A stretch of DNA of 64,000 bases from Zasmidium citrigriseum (taxonomy: Eukaryota; Ascomycota; Dothideomycetes; Mycosphaerellales; Mycosphaerellaceae). Location: the NCBI GenBank assembly GCA_002786025.1, contig NHNW01000038.1:345040-409039 (forward strand), given 5' to 3'. Positions within the stretch are counted from its first letter, which is position 1. Every line of letters starts with the position of its first letter. The notes beneath the pieces were generated by a model that made no database searches, was not told where the DNA came from, and worked only from the letters and a program-made list of their open reading frames with translations. Position numbers and translations under genes: made by a program. Positions 32,620 to 45,313 of the stretch are shown in pieces.

Positions 32620-34796
32620 TACTGTCCCAAAGCTGGATGTGCAGCGCCACTTTGACGCCATTTCTGACTCAATAGACACGATGCTGTCAAACATTTGTTT
32701 GTTAGAAGGAGCCGAGAGTTGCCATGGGCTTGTCACGGCTCGGAACTATTCGGCGCATATCAACAAGTCCAGACTTCTCAATCGACACCGCAAAAACTCA
32801 TCGAAGTTGCTGCAAGGCAGTCGATCAGTAGTCTTGTTGTTCTCATGTATGCTCGGGTTGCTCGCTTCCCGGTTCTGGACGTTTCGTCGCGGTGTTGTAC
32901 CTCTGTAGTGCCGGAGCGTTCCCACGATCTCCATGTTTCAGGCCTGCGCGTCCAACCCCGAATCCTCGTCAGCGGCACAGCAGATGTGTTGCAACGCCGA
33001 GCTTATGCTCGATGATTACTACATGCGCAGTATTTGGAGAACGGTGCCTTTCGAGACCAGAAAAGACAGTGCTGCAGCTCGCAGGTTGGTGGATTTTTTT
33101 CGTCGACGATCTTGTTGGAAGATCGACAGCGGATGCAGACAGTGTTTCAGTTTGAAGTCTGCAAGTTTTCCCATTTTCAAGAGACGGTCCTGCTGCTGGC
33201 ACGTTTGGTCATCGTTGATGCGGATGCCGTGCGGCCAAAGGCATGATGCCTGTCCACGCAGACCCTGCTCAAACGCTGGCTGCCATGAATCGTGTCGGGT
33301 ATGTCTTGCATATCCAGGGAATGTACGACGAGAAGTGACTCGGGAGACGGCAGCAGGTAGAGGACGGATCAGCGCTGGATCGTCACGTGTGAGACGCTGA
33401 TCCCGGGGTCAGGGAATCTTGCAAGGGCATCGATATGCACGGCGGACTGGCAGACTTGTTCGACAGCTGCGGCGAAGCGTGCTGAAGGGCGACGGTGGAG
33501 GCTGGTGGACAGGCGGTGGTCGGGCAGTGGTGGCCTCGCGTCGACGATTCGCCCGCCAGATATGTAGGCGGTCGTGTTTGGCACTTTGGCAGGGCCGAAG
33601 GAACACAAGATGGAAGCCACTCGACGCACTGTCATGCCGCCACGGAAGCAGGCTGGCGAATGGCCGCGCCAGGACAGCGCCGCTCCGGTGCCATCCCTGT
33701 CGTCTCGTCTGGGGCTGAAGGCTGCCAGTGCGCTAAGCAGCGTCTCGCAGTGGGTTATTCAGCGTTGTCTTTGCATATTGATAGTATGTTTTCTAAGTGA
33801 TATTGGAGGCAAATGGACCGAGAAAGATCTGAAAATGTTCCGGAATCAATTGAGAGTGTAGAACGGCCTGACTGTGTCTTCACTAGCCCAGTCCATAAAG
33901 TATGCTAGCGGAAACGGCTCGTGGTGGTGGTGTGAAGAAGAATGCTCCGCGGCCGGACCAGGATCCGCTACTTACAAGGCTGCGCCCGTTGGCGCTACGA
34001 GAGGCGTTGCAGCTTGAGCGACGACTGACACTCGCATCACTCTTCTTCCATTCCATGCCAACTGCTGGTGCGAGCGACGACGTGGCCCAGACGACCTCAT
34101 TCCGCCCGTCCCAGCGGCTACCCGCAGCCTGATCGCCCTCCACCACCTCCAGCGAGACTCCGGGCCGCATATCTTGCTCACCACCGCGCCGTAGCACATC
34201 CAGCACCCACAGAGCGGCGCGGGCACTCGCACCGGCAGGCTCGCGGTTCGTCGACAGCGGCGGTGCATGCACGTCGGCCAGCACCAGATTCCGCCCAGCG
34301 TAACGACAGAGCCCACTGCCGCGGCGGGACTCACCCTGTAGCATCCCCCTTGCGTCGGCGGTTGTGCTGCCTCGCGCTGCACCCTCCCGCCCCGACGACG
34401 TTTGCAGCCGCTCGATTCACGCCGCTCCGCTGCCGCCCGCCGATAGTCTTTCCTTCTGGCACCCATCGCGCGGGTAGCGGCGTCGCTGTGTTCGAACATC
34501 GCTGGGCCGCCTGCACGATAGGCCTTGGGGCAGCATTCTGAAGCAGAGCCCCCGGCAGAGCGCTGATCACGCGAGCAGGAGGAAGGAAAACAGAGCAGAC
34601 ACGGGTTTATGGTCAAGCGAGAATGGTCGATTTGCAGAGCGATCGCAAAGGCATAGGCACCTATCCCCACCGGTGAGCGCTGCCCTCTCTGCGCTCGTCC
34701 TCCGCCGAACACAGCACACAACGAGGATCCCGCACACGTCCGCGACCGAATCCCCTCCGCTGGTGTGGGAGGGCGGTCGCCGTGTCTGCTCCCCCA
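32620..34796. other. Long GC-rich region upstream of O-GlcNAc transferase
   Basis: 2.2 kb between the monooxygenase and OGT. Frames on both strands, including a 310-codon one on the reverse strand (33972-34904), are Arg/Ala/Cys-rich and lack family motifs. They look like the chance openings expected in GC-rich sequence. I read the region as the OGT promoter and leader. Confidence 0.5.
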
Positions 34797-37700
34797 ATGA
34801 CCGCCGATGTTACGTCGAACACAGGTGCTTTCTCTCACACTGACCTCCGACTCCCCGACGATCCCATGCCGTATCTCACCCAGCGGTATGCCTTGCCTAT
34901 CCACCAGGCCGGCTTACATAGAGATGGCAGCGATGCATCTCTCGATAGTGGAGAGCGCACTCCCCGCGCCGAAAATACCCTCCGGCGAAAAACACCGAAC
35001 GGAACGCTGAATGCTGGCTATGATGGATCTGTGGACTACGCAACACCCCCGCTAAAACACCAGCTTTTGCCGCTGAGCGAAGGCAATGCAGCACGCCCGG
35101 TACAGGCCTCACTACCCAACCCAAAGCGAACTTTCGTCCAGCACCAGCACCATCAACAGCAAGCCTCCGGACTAGGGACGTGGAGTGGGCAGGTGGTGTC
35201 CGGATGGCAGGGCGGCCAGTTCGCTCAACCGCAGACTTCGTTCCCTGTCATGGACTCTATGCTGAACCAAGGCCTGCCCGCCCACCCATTCAACGTCCAA
35301 CAGTACTATGGGCAGACTGTCCCCAGTGTCATACAGCCGTCTTTTACTTACCTGGGCCCTACAGCATCCGGAGGACAAGGTTCAGGGCCGTACGGGCCTT
35401 ACTGGCACGATGGCACCTTCGTGCCCTACCGTCCAGCCGTCATGCGTGATCCGCGCTTCTACAACCATCCGACTAACTTTGTAAGCTCTCTGCCGAGCTC
35501 TCATATTGCACATCAGGCTCAGCTGTGGCAGCAGCCTACACCAGCACCGAATCCATGGACACCGTTGCAGGGTGTAGGCCCGTACACGCCACCCGCTTTC
35601 AACTTTCCTATTGGCCCTCAGCAACCTCCCTTTGGTCCGGGATATGGCCATGGCGTTGCTCATCCAAACGACAGTCGTTTTCACGCACCAGCTCGAGCGC
35701 CAGTAGCGCCTTTCCACCACGCCTCAGAACTTCATCAAGATGCATCAAGTATTGAGAGTGAGTTTGGATCGAAGTCTCCCAACGGGCGCCAACGTGACAA
35801 GACATTTTCGTGGGCGTTACAGCAGTATAGGGAACTGCTGGGATTCATCCATCATACACGGCGTCAACAACAGCAGAATCGGCATGCCCATGGACAGCAG
35901 CAGGTGCCACATCGACCAAGCATTTACCCAAAGCCCCCAAAGCAGTCCGCATCTGGTTCGTCGTTACAGCTGGCGAAATCGAAGACCGACACCGACTTAC
36001 TGCAGAGCAATCTCGATGAGGACCCTCCGTTAGCTGACTCGAAAGATGAAGGACCCGATTCTACACCCAAGCAAACTTCTTCTGTCTGGTCACCAAGCGG
36101 CGTGCATTACAATGACAATGAATATCAGCGCCGTGCATCGCACGAGCAGTTTCGAAGATCACAGGACTCTGCATTTCCCGTCCCGCCATCGCTGGACATT
36201 CAGAGGACACTTCGTCGATCCACAGGATCCTCGGTGGCTGCAATTGTGTCGCCATTGCCATTGGACGATTCACCGCCTTCACGTGCAGCTACGGCACTGT
36301 CGTACATCACAAAGCTGTGTCAAGAAACGGATTGGCAATGGGTCGATGGCATGCATCTGGGTGGATGTTTGGCATATGGTCTTGGCAACTATCAAAAAGC
36401 TCATCGATGGTACACGAAGGTCTTGGAGCGAGACCCGAAGCATTTGGAAGCAACGTCTAATTTAGCAGCCACTCTCCTTGCACTCGGACAGCGCCAAGAG
36501 GCTGAGCAGCATTGGATGCAGGTTGTCAAAACAGCGCCGAACCATTTCGAGGCCGTGGAGCATCTTGTTGGGGTGCTATGCCATGACCATCGGAGCAAAG
36601 ATGCTATCAAGGTCATTGAATATGTGGAGCGCTCACTGCGCCAGCCGAAGAGTCCAGACACGCTGAAAGCGTCAGATCGACAGAGTGAATGTTCATCATC
36701 CTCCACAGCAAGCAGGTCTCCCTGCGTGTCAGAACAGTCGGACAAGATATCTTACGATTTCGAGACCGATGGTGATGGCTTGAACAATGTAGACTGGCGA
36801 GACTCGTCTGGAGCTTCTGAGCCAGGCTTTGGGTCAAGTGGATTCGCTATACCTGGAAGCGACAACGGCAGAATCCTGGCACTTATTCATGCGAAAGGAA
36901 ATATGCTCTATGGGTTGGGTGACAACGGAGGCGCTGCCCGAGCATTCGAAGATGCGGTCCTTATTGCAGCTGGCAGGCATTTTGCCGGCATACCAGGACT
37001 GGTGAAGCACATTCTGACTGTGGTATCAGCAAACATGCACCAACGACGCAACCACCAGGGAGCCGCACCATCGGCAGAGCCTGTCTTGCTTTCTCCGGAG
37101 CAAGCCCTGGCGACCTCGAAGTTGTGCTTTCCCAGTTATGGAGAACTACCTGGACTTCGCCACATCGCTGGCGGGCCCCAAGGTATGGCTCGCAAAGCCT
37201 CGATCTCGACGACGAGTAATTCGTTGCTTTCGCTGGCGAAGATTTTCCAGGACGGCATGTCGAACGCGAATCGCTCTGCCGGTGTTCCGCCTCTCGCTCA
37301 TGGTGTTCGTGATATCCTCGCACTGTACTACCTCTCCCTGTCTCTGCAGCCGAGCCCTTCTACTGCCAACAATGTGGGTATCTTGCTTGCAAGCGTACAA
37401 CAGGCAGCCGTGCCAACCAACGTACCACAAAAGCCGGACATACCTGGAGTGACTCCTGGAAGTGGCATAGCTCTCGCATTGCAGTATTACAACTATGGTC
37501 TGCAGCTCGATTCGCATCATGCTCATCTCTATACCAATCTTGGCAGCTTGCTCAAGGACATCGGCCAGCTCGATGCTGCTATTAACATGTACGAGCGGGC
37601 CGTCAGGTGCGACGGCAAATTCGATATCGCACTCGCCAACTTGGCCAACGCCGTCAAGGACAAGGGACGGATCAGCGACGCAATTGTGTACTACAAGCGA

Positions 37701-39775
37701 GCTGTCGACGTGAGTCCTGAGTTTGCGGAGGCCGTCTGTGGTTTGGCAAATGCGTTGAACTCGGTCTGCAGCTGGCAAGCTCGTGGTGGCATTGCTGAGG
37801 AAGGTGGCAAGAGGGACAGATGGCACGTCGCCCCTGGTGGAATGCTTCTGGATGCCAGCCAACCCGGTGCGACGAGTTCTGGATGGATCAAACGCGTTGT
37901 GGACATTGTCGAGAAGCAGCTTCGCGAAGGCGAGAACTGGGGACGAGGCGTACTTACCTCCGCTGTCCAGGAAGACTTACTCCAGCAAATCCTGGCGCTT
38001 GACGGGCGACATGAAGGATCCAAGGAGCGAGGCCAAGGCCTGCAGAAGAGTTTGGCGGAGTGGGCAGGTCACAAATGGGAAGGAGCTCGACTTATTCGCC
38101 TGGTGGAACGTGCCACCAGACGCATTGGCTGGCATTGGTATCGGGATACTTACGTCAAGAAGCGACAGCGGACGCCGTCCAGCTACAACAGGCCTCAGCT
38201 ACCTGGATCGCTCACAGTCCCGACCGCACCGACTGTTCTGCCCTTCCACACCTTCACCTGCCCCATGTCGGCGAAGCAGATTCGATTGATCTCGCAACGG
38301 AACGGCTTGCGAATATCTGTATCAACGCTTCGAGCTCCGTGGCTCCCGAGGCAGGTGTACCCTCCACCCAAGCCACCTGCACCGTATCTGCGAGTGGGAT
38401 ACGTCTCGTCAGACTTCAACAACCATCCGTTGGCACATCTCATGCAGTCTGTCTTTGGCCTGCATGATGCGAAACGGGCGAAAGCGTACTGCTATGCAAC
38501 GACGGCCAGCGACAACTCCATTCATCGGCAGCAGATCCAGAGAGAGGCGCCAGTCTTCCATGATGCGAGCTCGTGGTCAGCAGAGAGGCTTGTGAGCCAA
38601 ATTGTCCAAGACGGCATCCACATCCTGGTGAACCTCAATGGATATACTCGAGGCGCTCGCAACGAGGTTTTCGCTGCCCGCCCAGCGCCGATTCAGATGT
38701 CCTTCATGGGCTTCGCCGGAACGCTTGGAGCAGAATGGTGTGACTATCTCCTCGCGGATGACACTGCTGTTCCGCCTGAGACCCTCCGGCCTTGGAGAAG
38801 GAACATCGATATTGAGGATCAGTTGGTGGACGAAAATAGCGGCGGCGACAATGAAGATTGGGTATATGGCGAGAACATCATTTACTGCCGCGACACGTTC
38901 TTCTGCTGTGATCACAAGCAGAGCGCCCCAGACGCACACGAAAAGCATATCAGTTGGGACGAAGAGCAGAAACGACGGTGGCAGATGCGAAAGGAGCTGT
39001 TCCCTCAGATCTCGGACGACACGATCATCTTTGGAAATTTCAACCAGCTCTACAAGGTAAACTAACATGAGGCCGAACCGTTCTTGAGGTCAATGCTAAC
39101 ATGATTGAACAGATCGAGCCGACTACTTTCCGCACCTGGCTTCGAATTCTGGCGCGTGTTCCCAACTCGATCCTCTGGCTGTTGCGATTTCCGGACCTGG
39201 GCGAGTCGCACCTGCTCGCCACGGCCAAGATGTGGGCTGGATCAGAGGTCGCTTCACGCGTGATCTTCACGGACGTTGCACCTAAACATCTGCACATTTC
39301 TCGTGCCCGTATTTGCGACCTTGTCCTGGATACCGCAGAGTGCAACGCACACACCACAGCAGCTGACGTTCTCTGGAGTGGAACGCCACTTCTTACACTA
39401 CCACGATACCCCTACAAAATGTGCAGCCGCATGGCTGCCAGCATCCTCAAAGGCGCACTCCCCAAGAACGAGGAGGGAGACCGCGCATCCCAAGAGCTCA
39501 TTGCATCCGACGAACAAGACTACGAAGAAAAAGCAGTCGCCCTTGGATTATCGTTTTGTTACCCGCCAGGTGGCACCGGCGTTGGCCAAGGAAGGCTCAA
39601 GGAGTTACGCAAGATGTTGTTCCACGCTCGCTGGAGCAGTGCTTTGTTTGATACTAAGCGATGGGTTAGAGATTTGGAGGATGCATATGACGAGGCTTGG
39701 AAACGATGGGTCTCTGGCGAAGGCGGGGATATTTGGTTGGATCAGATCCCTCGCAAGAAGGACTCTACCACATGA
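34797..39775 (+). CDS. OGT: UDP-GlcNAc: protein O-GlcNAc transferase (OGT, GT41)
   Basis: Two exons, 34797-39056 and 39113-39775, giving about 1,640 aa. A long Gln/Pro/Ser-rich N-terminus (about residues 1-510) precedes TPR repeats. The first TPRs are near 515-600 (YQKAHRWYTKVLERDPKHLEA) and a second set near 900-1000 (AHLYTNLGSLLKDIGQLDAA). The GT41 catalytic domain starts near 1190 with LRVGYVSSDFNNHPLAHLM, whose His is the catalytic-domain His of OGT. It continues with LVNLNGYTRGARN, ARPAPIQMSFMGF, IIFGNFNQLYK and, in exon 2, WLLRFPDLG and NAHTTAADVLWSGTPLL (UDP-binding). The intron sits just after the FNQLYK block. The enzyme modifies Ser/Thr of nuclear and cytosolic proteins. The long N-terminus is typical of filamentous-fungal forms. 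The ATG at 34797 is chosen over an in-frame GTG upstream. Confidence 0.95.
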
Positions 39776-40149
39776 TTGAATGCGAGCATGAAGCGTGCGC
39801 GCGAGCGAGGGCGTTTGGGAATTTGAATGGGGTTGTCTTCTCGGCGTTCAAGGGGGCGAGGAAAGAAAGGGATAAACATCTTTTTCGGTGGATGCTGCAT
39901 TCGCTTTTGAAACTATACCCAGCTTGTGGATGGGAGAGTAGATCCACACAGCATTGTTTGTCGTTCTCTGGCAGGCTTCAATTGGAAGTGGTCGCTATGA
40001 CAATCTTGTTGAAGCCCCATTCATGCCGTTGCGCCTTTTTCGTCTGCCCACTGTACTTACCATCCCTGGTATGCCAAGTCTTTCTAAGACCAGGAATCCA
40101 GGACCTCAGCTCTTTCCTCGACAAAGTTACACGTCCTGAAAAACTTACA
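39776..40149. other. Spacer between OGT and HET-domain gene
   Basis: 374 bp holding the OGT 3' flank and the HET gene promoter. The HET reading frame stays open through it, but resemblance to HET proteins begins at the ATG at 40150. Confidence 0.5.
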
Positions 40150-41514
40150 ATGACCATAGCATACTCATACCAAAGCCTACAAGATACGCCTGAACATCCG
40201 TCAATACGGATCTTGACGTTGCATCCAGCACCTGGCCTCGGAGATGCACTCTCGGCAGACCTCACGCCATCTCCCCTGGAGGAGAGCGACAATGCCTTCG
40301 AGGCGCTCTCCTACACTTGGGGAGATGCCACGCCACTGGACCGCGTCACCATCGACGGCGCACAGATACACATCGGCAAGAATTTGTCGCAAGCCCTGAG
40401 ACGACTTCGGCGAAATGACGCTCCCAGGAAGCTATGGGTTGATGCGATGTGTATCAACCAGTCCGACCTTGCGGAGAAAACGACGCAAGTGCCCTTGATG
40501 GGCAGAATCTATGCCGCTGCTCGAAGGACAGTCGTCTGGCTGGGCGAGACGGGGAGTGTGGCTTTGGATTCGGTTGTTGAGGCACGGCATAAAGGCGATT
40601 CAGCTCTGTACCTGCATCCCAGGAAGAATATGCTCGACCTGCCCTGGTTCTCACGCCGATGGATCATTCAGGAGATCGCTCTCGCGAATGATGTTCTTGT
40701 CACGTATCAAGATCTGGAGATTCCATGGCAAGAGTTCCTCACGGCTGCGGACCAAAAATGGAGGACTTATTCTCCGGACGAGCAAGTGAGGAACGAGCAC
40801 GCCCTGTCCATCCTGAGGATGCGGCAGCAGAGGACGAGAAAAGACAGTATCTTGGCCTTGCTGGAACGACTTGCTTTTGCGAAGTGCTCGGTGCCGCATG
40901 ATTTCATTGCGGGATTGATGGCGATACAGACAGAGAATGAAGACCTGGACATTCCGTTCCGAGTCAACTACCAGCTTCCAGTGGAGGATGTGTATGTGGC
41001 CTTTGCCGCTGAAGCAGTGCGAAGGGGCTTCGGCCTTTCGATACTATGGATTGCTGCGAAGAGGTTGAAGAACTACCTTCGATACGAACAACCGGACGAG
41101 AGGGACTCAATGCCATCGTGGGTGCCTGACTGGAGATGGTCAACGCCGAATACTAACACAGCTCACGAATGCGACGTTTTCCATGGATATCCCGCCAGGA
41201 TCATCGACTCTACTCAGCTCGAGATTCAATGCCGATTGACGTATCGTTTGGACAAAGACTGGCCTGTGAAGAACATGCCCTGGAACCAGTACAACGACAT
41301 TTCTCAAGTGTCGCCTATTGAGGGCGATATGAAAGCAGAGTTCTCGACGCCTTGCGGCCGAGATTATCCAGACAGAGCGATTGTCCTGAGACCTCTGGGT
41401 GAGCCTGGAACTTACAAGGTGATCATTGCATGGGCACTTCCTGGTTTCTCATGGGATACTCAGCCTCCAATGACACAGCTCGAAGGCAACTTGGAGACGA
41501 TACGTGTGGCGTAG
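40150..41514 (+). CDS. HET-domain (heterokaryon incompatibility) protein
   Basis: Single exon, 454 aa. The HET domain starts near residue 45 with FEALSYTWGD, followed by the LWVDAMCINQSDLAEKTTQVPLMGRIYAAAR block, shortened to LWVDAMCINQ and YAAARRTVVWLG, and WFSRRWIIQEIALA near 170. These are the three signature blocks. The C-terminal half (about 210-454) has no domain I recognise; SMPSWVPDWRW near 320 is a usual HET-protein segment. The family is known for vegetative incompatibility and cell death in filamentous ascomycetes; whether this member acts so is unknown. No intron, NACHT or repeat domain is attached. HET genes are numerous and change quickly, so this one may be strain-variable. Confidence 0.92.
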   Translation: MTIAYSYQSLQDTPEHPSIRILTLHPAPGLGDALSADLTPSPLEESDNAFEALSYTWGDATPLDRVTIDGAQIHIGKNLSQALRRLRRNDAPRKLWVDAMCINQSDLAEKTTQVPLMGRIYAAARRTVVWLGETGSVALDSVVEARHKGDSALYLHPRKNMLDLPWFSRRWIIQEIALANDVLVTYQDLEIPWQEFLTAADQKWRTYSPDEQVRNEHALSILRMRQQRTRKDSILALLERLAFAKCSVPHDFIAGLMAIQTENEDLDIPFRVNYQLPVEDVYVAFAAEAVRRGFGLSILWIAAKRLKNYLRYEQPDERDSMPSWVPDWRWSTPNTNTAHECDVFHGYPARIIDSTQLEIQCRLTYRLDKDWPVKNMPWNQYNDISQVSPIEGDMKAEFSTPCGRDYPDRAIVLRPLGEPGTYKVIIAWALPGFSWDTQPPMTQLEGNLETIRVA

Positions 41515-44500
41515 GCATGCTGACGCTATATGCCAGGATGATGACGAACAGGAGTCGCCGTCGAGACATAGATCTCTGACCCGGTTGAGCAAGTCAGGCA
41601 AGCTACTCTTGTCTCAGTAGACAGAATCGCATGACGAGAAGCACGACCACTGAGACCGATGCCATGCGAGCACTCGCGGCCGGATCTCGTGGGCGATGAG
41701 AATCCATCCTTCGGTTAAGATACGACTCATACGAGGTCCTTCGACAAGGCGTCATGCGTGGAAGAGTCTCGCGCGCCTATGCCGCCATGCGGAAGACATC
41801 AAAGCCGACGACACGTTGACGACGATGATGGCGAGCAGCGGGCAAACGTCGCTGCAGCAAGGGTACGTATAGTGCGAGATGTATGCCATGCCGGGTAGAT
41901 GCAGGCTCGCCTGCACACTCGATTGCTGTTCGCCGCGGGGATCTCAAATACATCCTGGTGACACTACAGGAGCCCACTTTCTGACCTGGATTGGATCATA
42001 ATCCCTGGCCAAGCGGAGACACGTTAATAAGAAAGTCCAGTGTGATATTGAGTGGGATGGGACGAGGTCGTGCGCTGGCGATCGTTGACATGAGGCGTCG
42101 TGTTGTACGGCATGTGTGCTGTGGCACCTCGTTGATACATGAGATGCGAGTGCATTGTCTTCTTCCAGATTACAATCGATCATCTTGTGCTCGCACGGCA
42201 AAATTTTGGACTGGTCACGCAAGGCGACGAGATAGCGAAACAGCTGGGTATTGGTCCTCGCTCTGGAAGGATGGAGAGGCCTGTACAAGGTCTTCGTTCT
42301 TGCGTCTTCACCGACTCGTGTCGTTGCAACGACATGACGTTCAAGCGACGTTCAAGCCGTTGGCACTCCACCCTCGCGCCGCTGCACAAACGGTGAAGGC
42401 CCTGCAAGCGGATCGTTGAGCAAGGCAGAAACGCCCCATCGCTCGCGGCCGTTTGCCAATAGGCAACTTCTCTTCTTGCTAGAGCCGCCGTGCAATGCAG
42501 CTTGCGTCGGGTCGTCTGCAGCAATCCATCGACTATGAGAAACCGAATGCAAGCGGGTGACACGAAGCATATCAAGCCAGGATGCCATTGGAGCCAAGAC
42601 GCACGAAAAGTGGCATTTACACTTTGCCAGGGAAGCAGCTGGAGAGCTCTCCACGAGGCATCTCTGCGCATCGTTGCCGCAACTGCATGGCGTCGGCGGA
42701 TAGCACAGGCGCTAAGAGGAGGGAAGCATCGTGCTGGGAGCGGCCCGGGCAAGTCGTCTCCTGGAGAAGCGTGTGAAGGATATAAACAGCAATGATATCG
42801 ACGCCGGCATCATGACGCTTCTCCAATAAGCTTGTGTCGCCAGCGCGTGGCAGACAGAGTGGCTTCAGGTAAAAATACAGCACCACCAAGCCAATCATTG
42901 ATTTTGGCAGGGGATACAGGCCGAGCGCAATATCTCGCCCAGTTGACTGGTGCTGGTGCTGCTGCAACAACCCTGACCCCAGCCTGCAGCGTGCATGCTC
43001 GTGATCCGATCTCAAACCGTGCATCTGGATAGTTTTCGTTTATTTCTTCTCCATCGGGCATGGTCGCCGGCAAGGGTGCGGCGCGCATCTGTCTAACGCA
43101 GCGTCGGTAGGTCGATCTGCCGGCCAGTTTACAGCTGGAGAGCAGCGTTTTGCTGATGAATTGCTTGACTGCAATGCCAAACCTACTGCGACGAGTCGGA
43201 ATCCCTGGCTGGTGTTCGGTCGGTTACGCAACATCAGAGTCAGGCGAGGACTACACAGTTTGGATCGATCTCTCCCAGCAGGTTTCTTCCCAAACGAACA
43301 GCGGGCAAGCTGCGTACAGATCAGCGGCCGCGAAGTCGGTGTTGAAGGGCCCATCAGGAGGTAGACTTCGGAGTGTTTCACACGGCAAGTTCGGGTCTCG
43401 TCCAGGAGGCTGCTCCCTTCTCCACCGCCGCTGAGTCGTTGCCAACCGACGCCGACGGGCAAACGCTCTCAAGTGCGAGCCTGGCAGAGATCCGACTCCA
43501 ACAGCAGCGCTCGCTCCAGGGCCTGCACTTTGCACAGCGTTCGCCCCGGCTACTGGTTCCTGCTAAACCGCATTGCAACATTGCACCATGCTCTAAGCGT
43601 AGATTTAGTGAGATGCAGTGACCAGGATCGCGGTTAGCTTCCGTCCGACGTCTCTCCAACCCAAAATTTGGAATAGAGTGCAAGCATTCTCTCACAGATC
43701 CACTGCCAGCAGTGCCAGCGACTGTGCTGTGCGTGCAGCTGACGATGGAGCGAGTCAGCGTGCAGTCTGTGCAGGCGCTGCTGCCCGTGCGAATGCGTCA
43801 CGGTCCTGGGCGTGGTGGACGAGCTGCAGCGGGCGCCCATGGCTCTGGCAAAGGCAACAGACGAGGTGTTCGTCGCCAGCGGCCGAGGCGAAGGCTCGAA
43901 GGATCACGCTGGAGGGCAGCTGCTGGAGTCGGAAAGAGTCGGTCGAATGTGGCAGACGACGGCTGATCTCCATCACGTTTTGGAGGCTCTCCTGCTGCAT
44001 CGAGCGCGGCTCTGCTATCTTGAGCCTCGATGGCGCGCACTTGCACAGGAGCCGAAATGAGACGCACCGCCACGAGAGGGCGGCTTGAAACATGACAACG
44101 GCCTGCCATCGCGACAGCGCTCTAAAAATTCACGCAGGAACAAGGTTGGACGGTAGGCGCCCGCTCCCGTCCTCACGGCCCTCCCTTCAAGCTCTGTGCG
44201 GCGCGGCGATGCCATCATGCTCGGCAGGGTTCACCGTTCTCCAGACCAGCAGCAGCAGCGTTGAACGGCCGGTGGCTTCGACCATGGTTGCGAGGCGTGA
44301 GTCCCGGCGTCTATTGTCCGACCACCCACTGGCCACGGCAGATGTCTGAACCGTGACAGGGAACGCATTGCGATGATGGCGGTCGTGATGTGGGCGTCCG
44401 TGGATGCGGCCTGGCCGTGAGAGCCTCGAAAGCACGCAGTCCGGTGGCCGTCATCTTCGCCTCCAGTGATCGACGACGACGGTTAGACGATAGATTGTGG

Positions 44501-45313
44501 TCAGCGATTCATCCGAGACAGACCCGTGATGGGCACGTTTTGTTGCTGCATCGCAGAAACACCCCTGGCGAGCAGTTTGCACCGCGACGCACCAGCGAAT
44601 CCCTCGCCCGTCGCATGTGCATGGGACGCCCTGCTCGCACACCCCTCCCCCTGTACGCATCCACCACCAGCAGCCTGGATCTTGGGGCCGCTGTCCATCT
44701 GTCCATCCCTCCAGAGTGCTGGTTGGGGCCACGGCCCATCGCCATGCCCCCGCCCACGGTCCATATACACATTGTATGGCCCGCCAGTTGGCGACGAGTT
44801 GCGATGAGCGCTCTCATTTCATAACAGCGTCCGGTGTACGTTGCAGTCGTCGACGTCGTCCATCCTGCGCGCACAAAACCTGTCGATGCGCCCATCTGCA
44901 TCGTCGAGAGAGCCCCTCCTATCCCCACTCGCCAGTCTAGCTCTTGACGCTTCTCTTCTTTAGCTTTGCTCTTCCCGAAAGTCTACGTAAACCTAATTCT
45001 AATTACCTAGTTGTTCGACTACTCCCAATTCAGCCTTGGACACTGGCCCGCTGCTCTTGTGGCAGTTATACATATTCCCGCACTTGGACCCGTCTTGACA
45101 CCAGCAAACGTCTCGAGTCCGTTCTGCAACATCACCACCCTCGCAACCCCGACCCTCTGCAACGGCTGTCAATCGACTGACACTGCCTCACTCTTCACAC
45201 TACTACAGGTCAGTCCAACGTTCTAGCAACGACGACAATCGGACGATGCTTGCCGTTGCTGTAGACCACCGCTAACTTCTAACAGCTTCAAGACAAACGA
45301 CCCTTCACTCACA
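41515..45313. promoter_or_regulatory. 3.8-kb gene-free region upstream of flbD
   Basis: The longest gap in the window. Frames on both strands reach 190 codons, but they overlap one another and are Arg/Ser/Cys/His-rich without motifs. Composition is GC-rich and patchy to about 44940, then turns pyrimidine-rich to the flbD ATG, as expected for a long leader. Long regulatory regions are common in fungal developmental regulators, and I infer that use here. A spliced leader intron is predicted at 45209-45285. Confidence 0.55.
45209..45285 (+). other. Predicted intron in flbD 5' leader
   Basis: A GTCAGT donor follows CTACTACAG and an AACAG acceptor precedes CTTCAAGAC. A GCTAAC branch site lies about 12 nt before the acceptor. 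The predicted intron is 77 nt and ends 28 nt upstream of the ATG, in sequence with no coding role. Confidence 0.6.

Noticed and set aside
34782..34796. GTG as OGT start codon
   Set aside because: Nuclear genes rarely start at GTG; the first ATG at 34797 is in frame and close.
33972..34904. 310-codon frame on the reverse strand overlapping the OGT start
   Set aside because: Arg/Gly/Cys-rich, no family motif, overlaps the strongly supported OGT N-terminus and lies in GC-rich DNA where long chance frames are common.
43618..44088. 156-codon frame upstream of flbD
   Set aside because: Ala/Ser/Arg/Cys-rich and overlapped by several alternative frames; no start context or motif.
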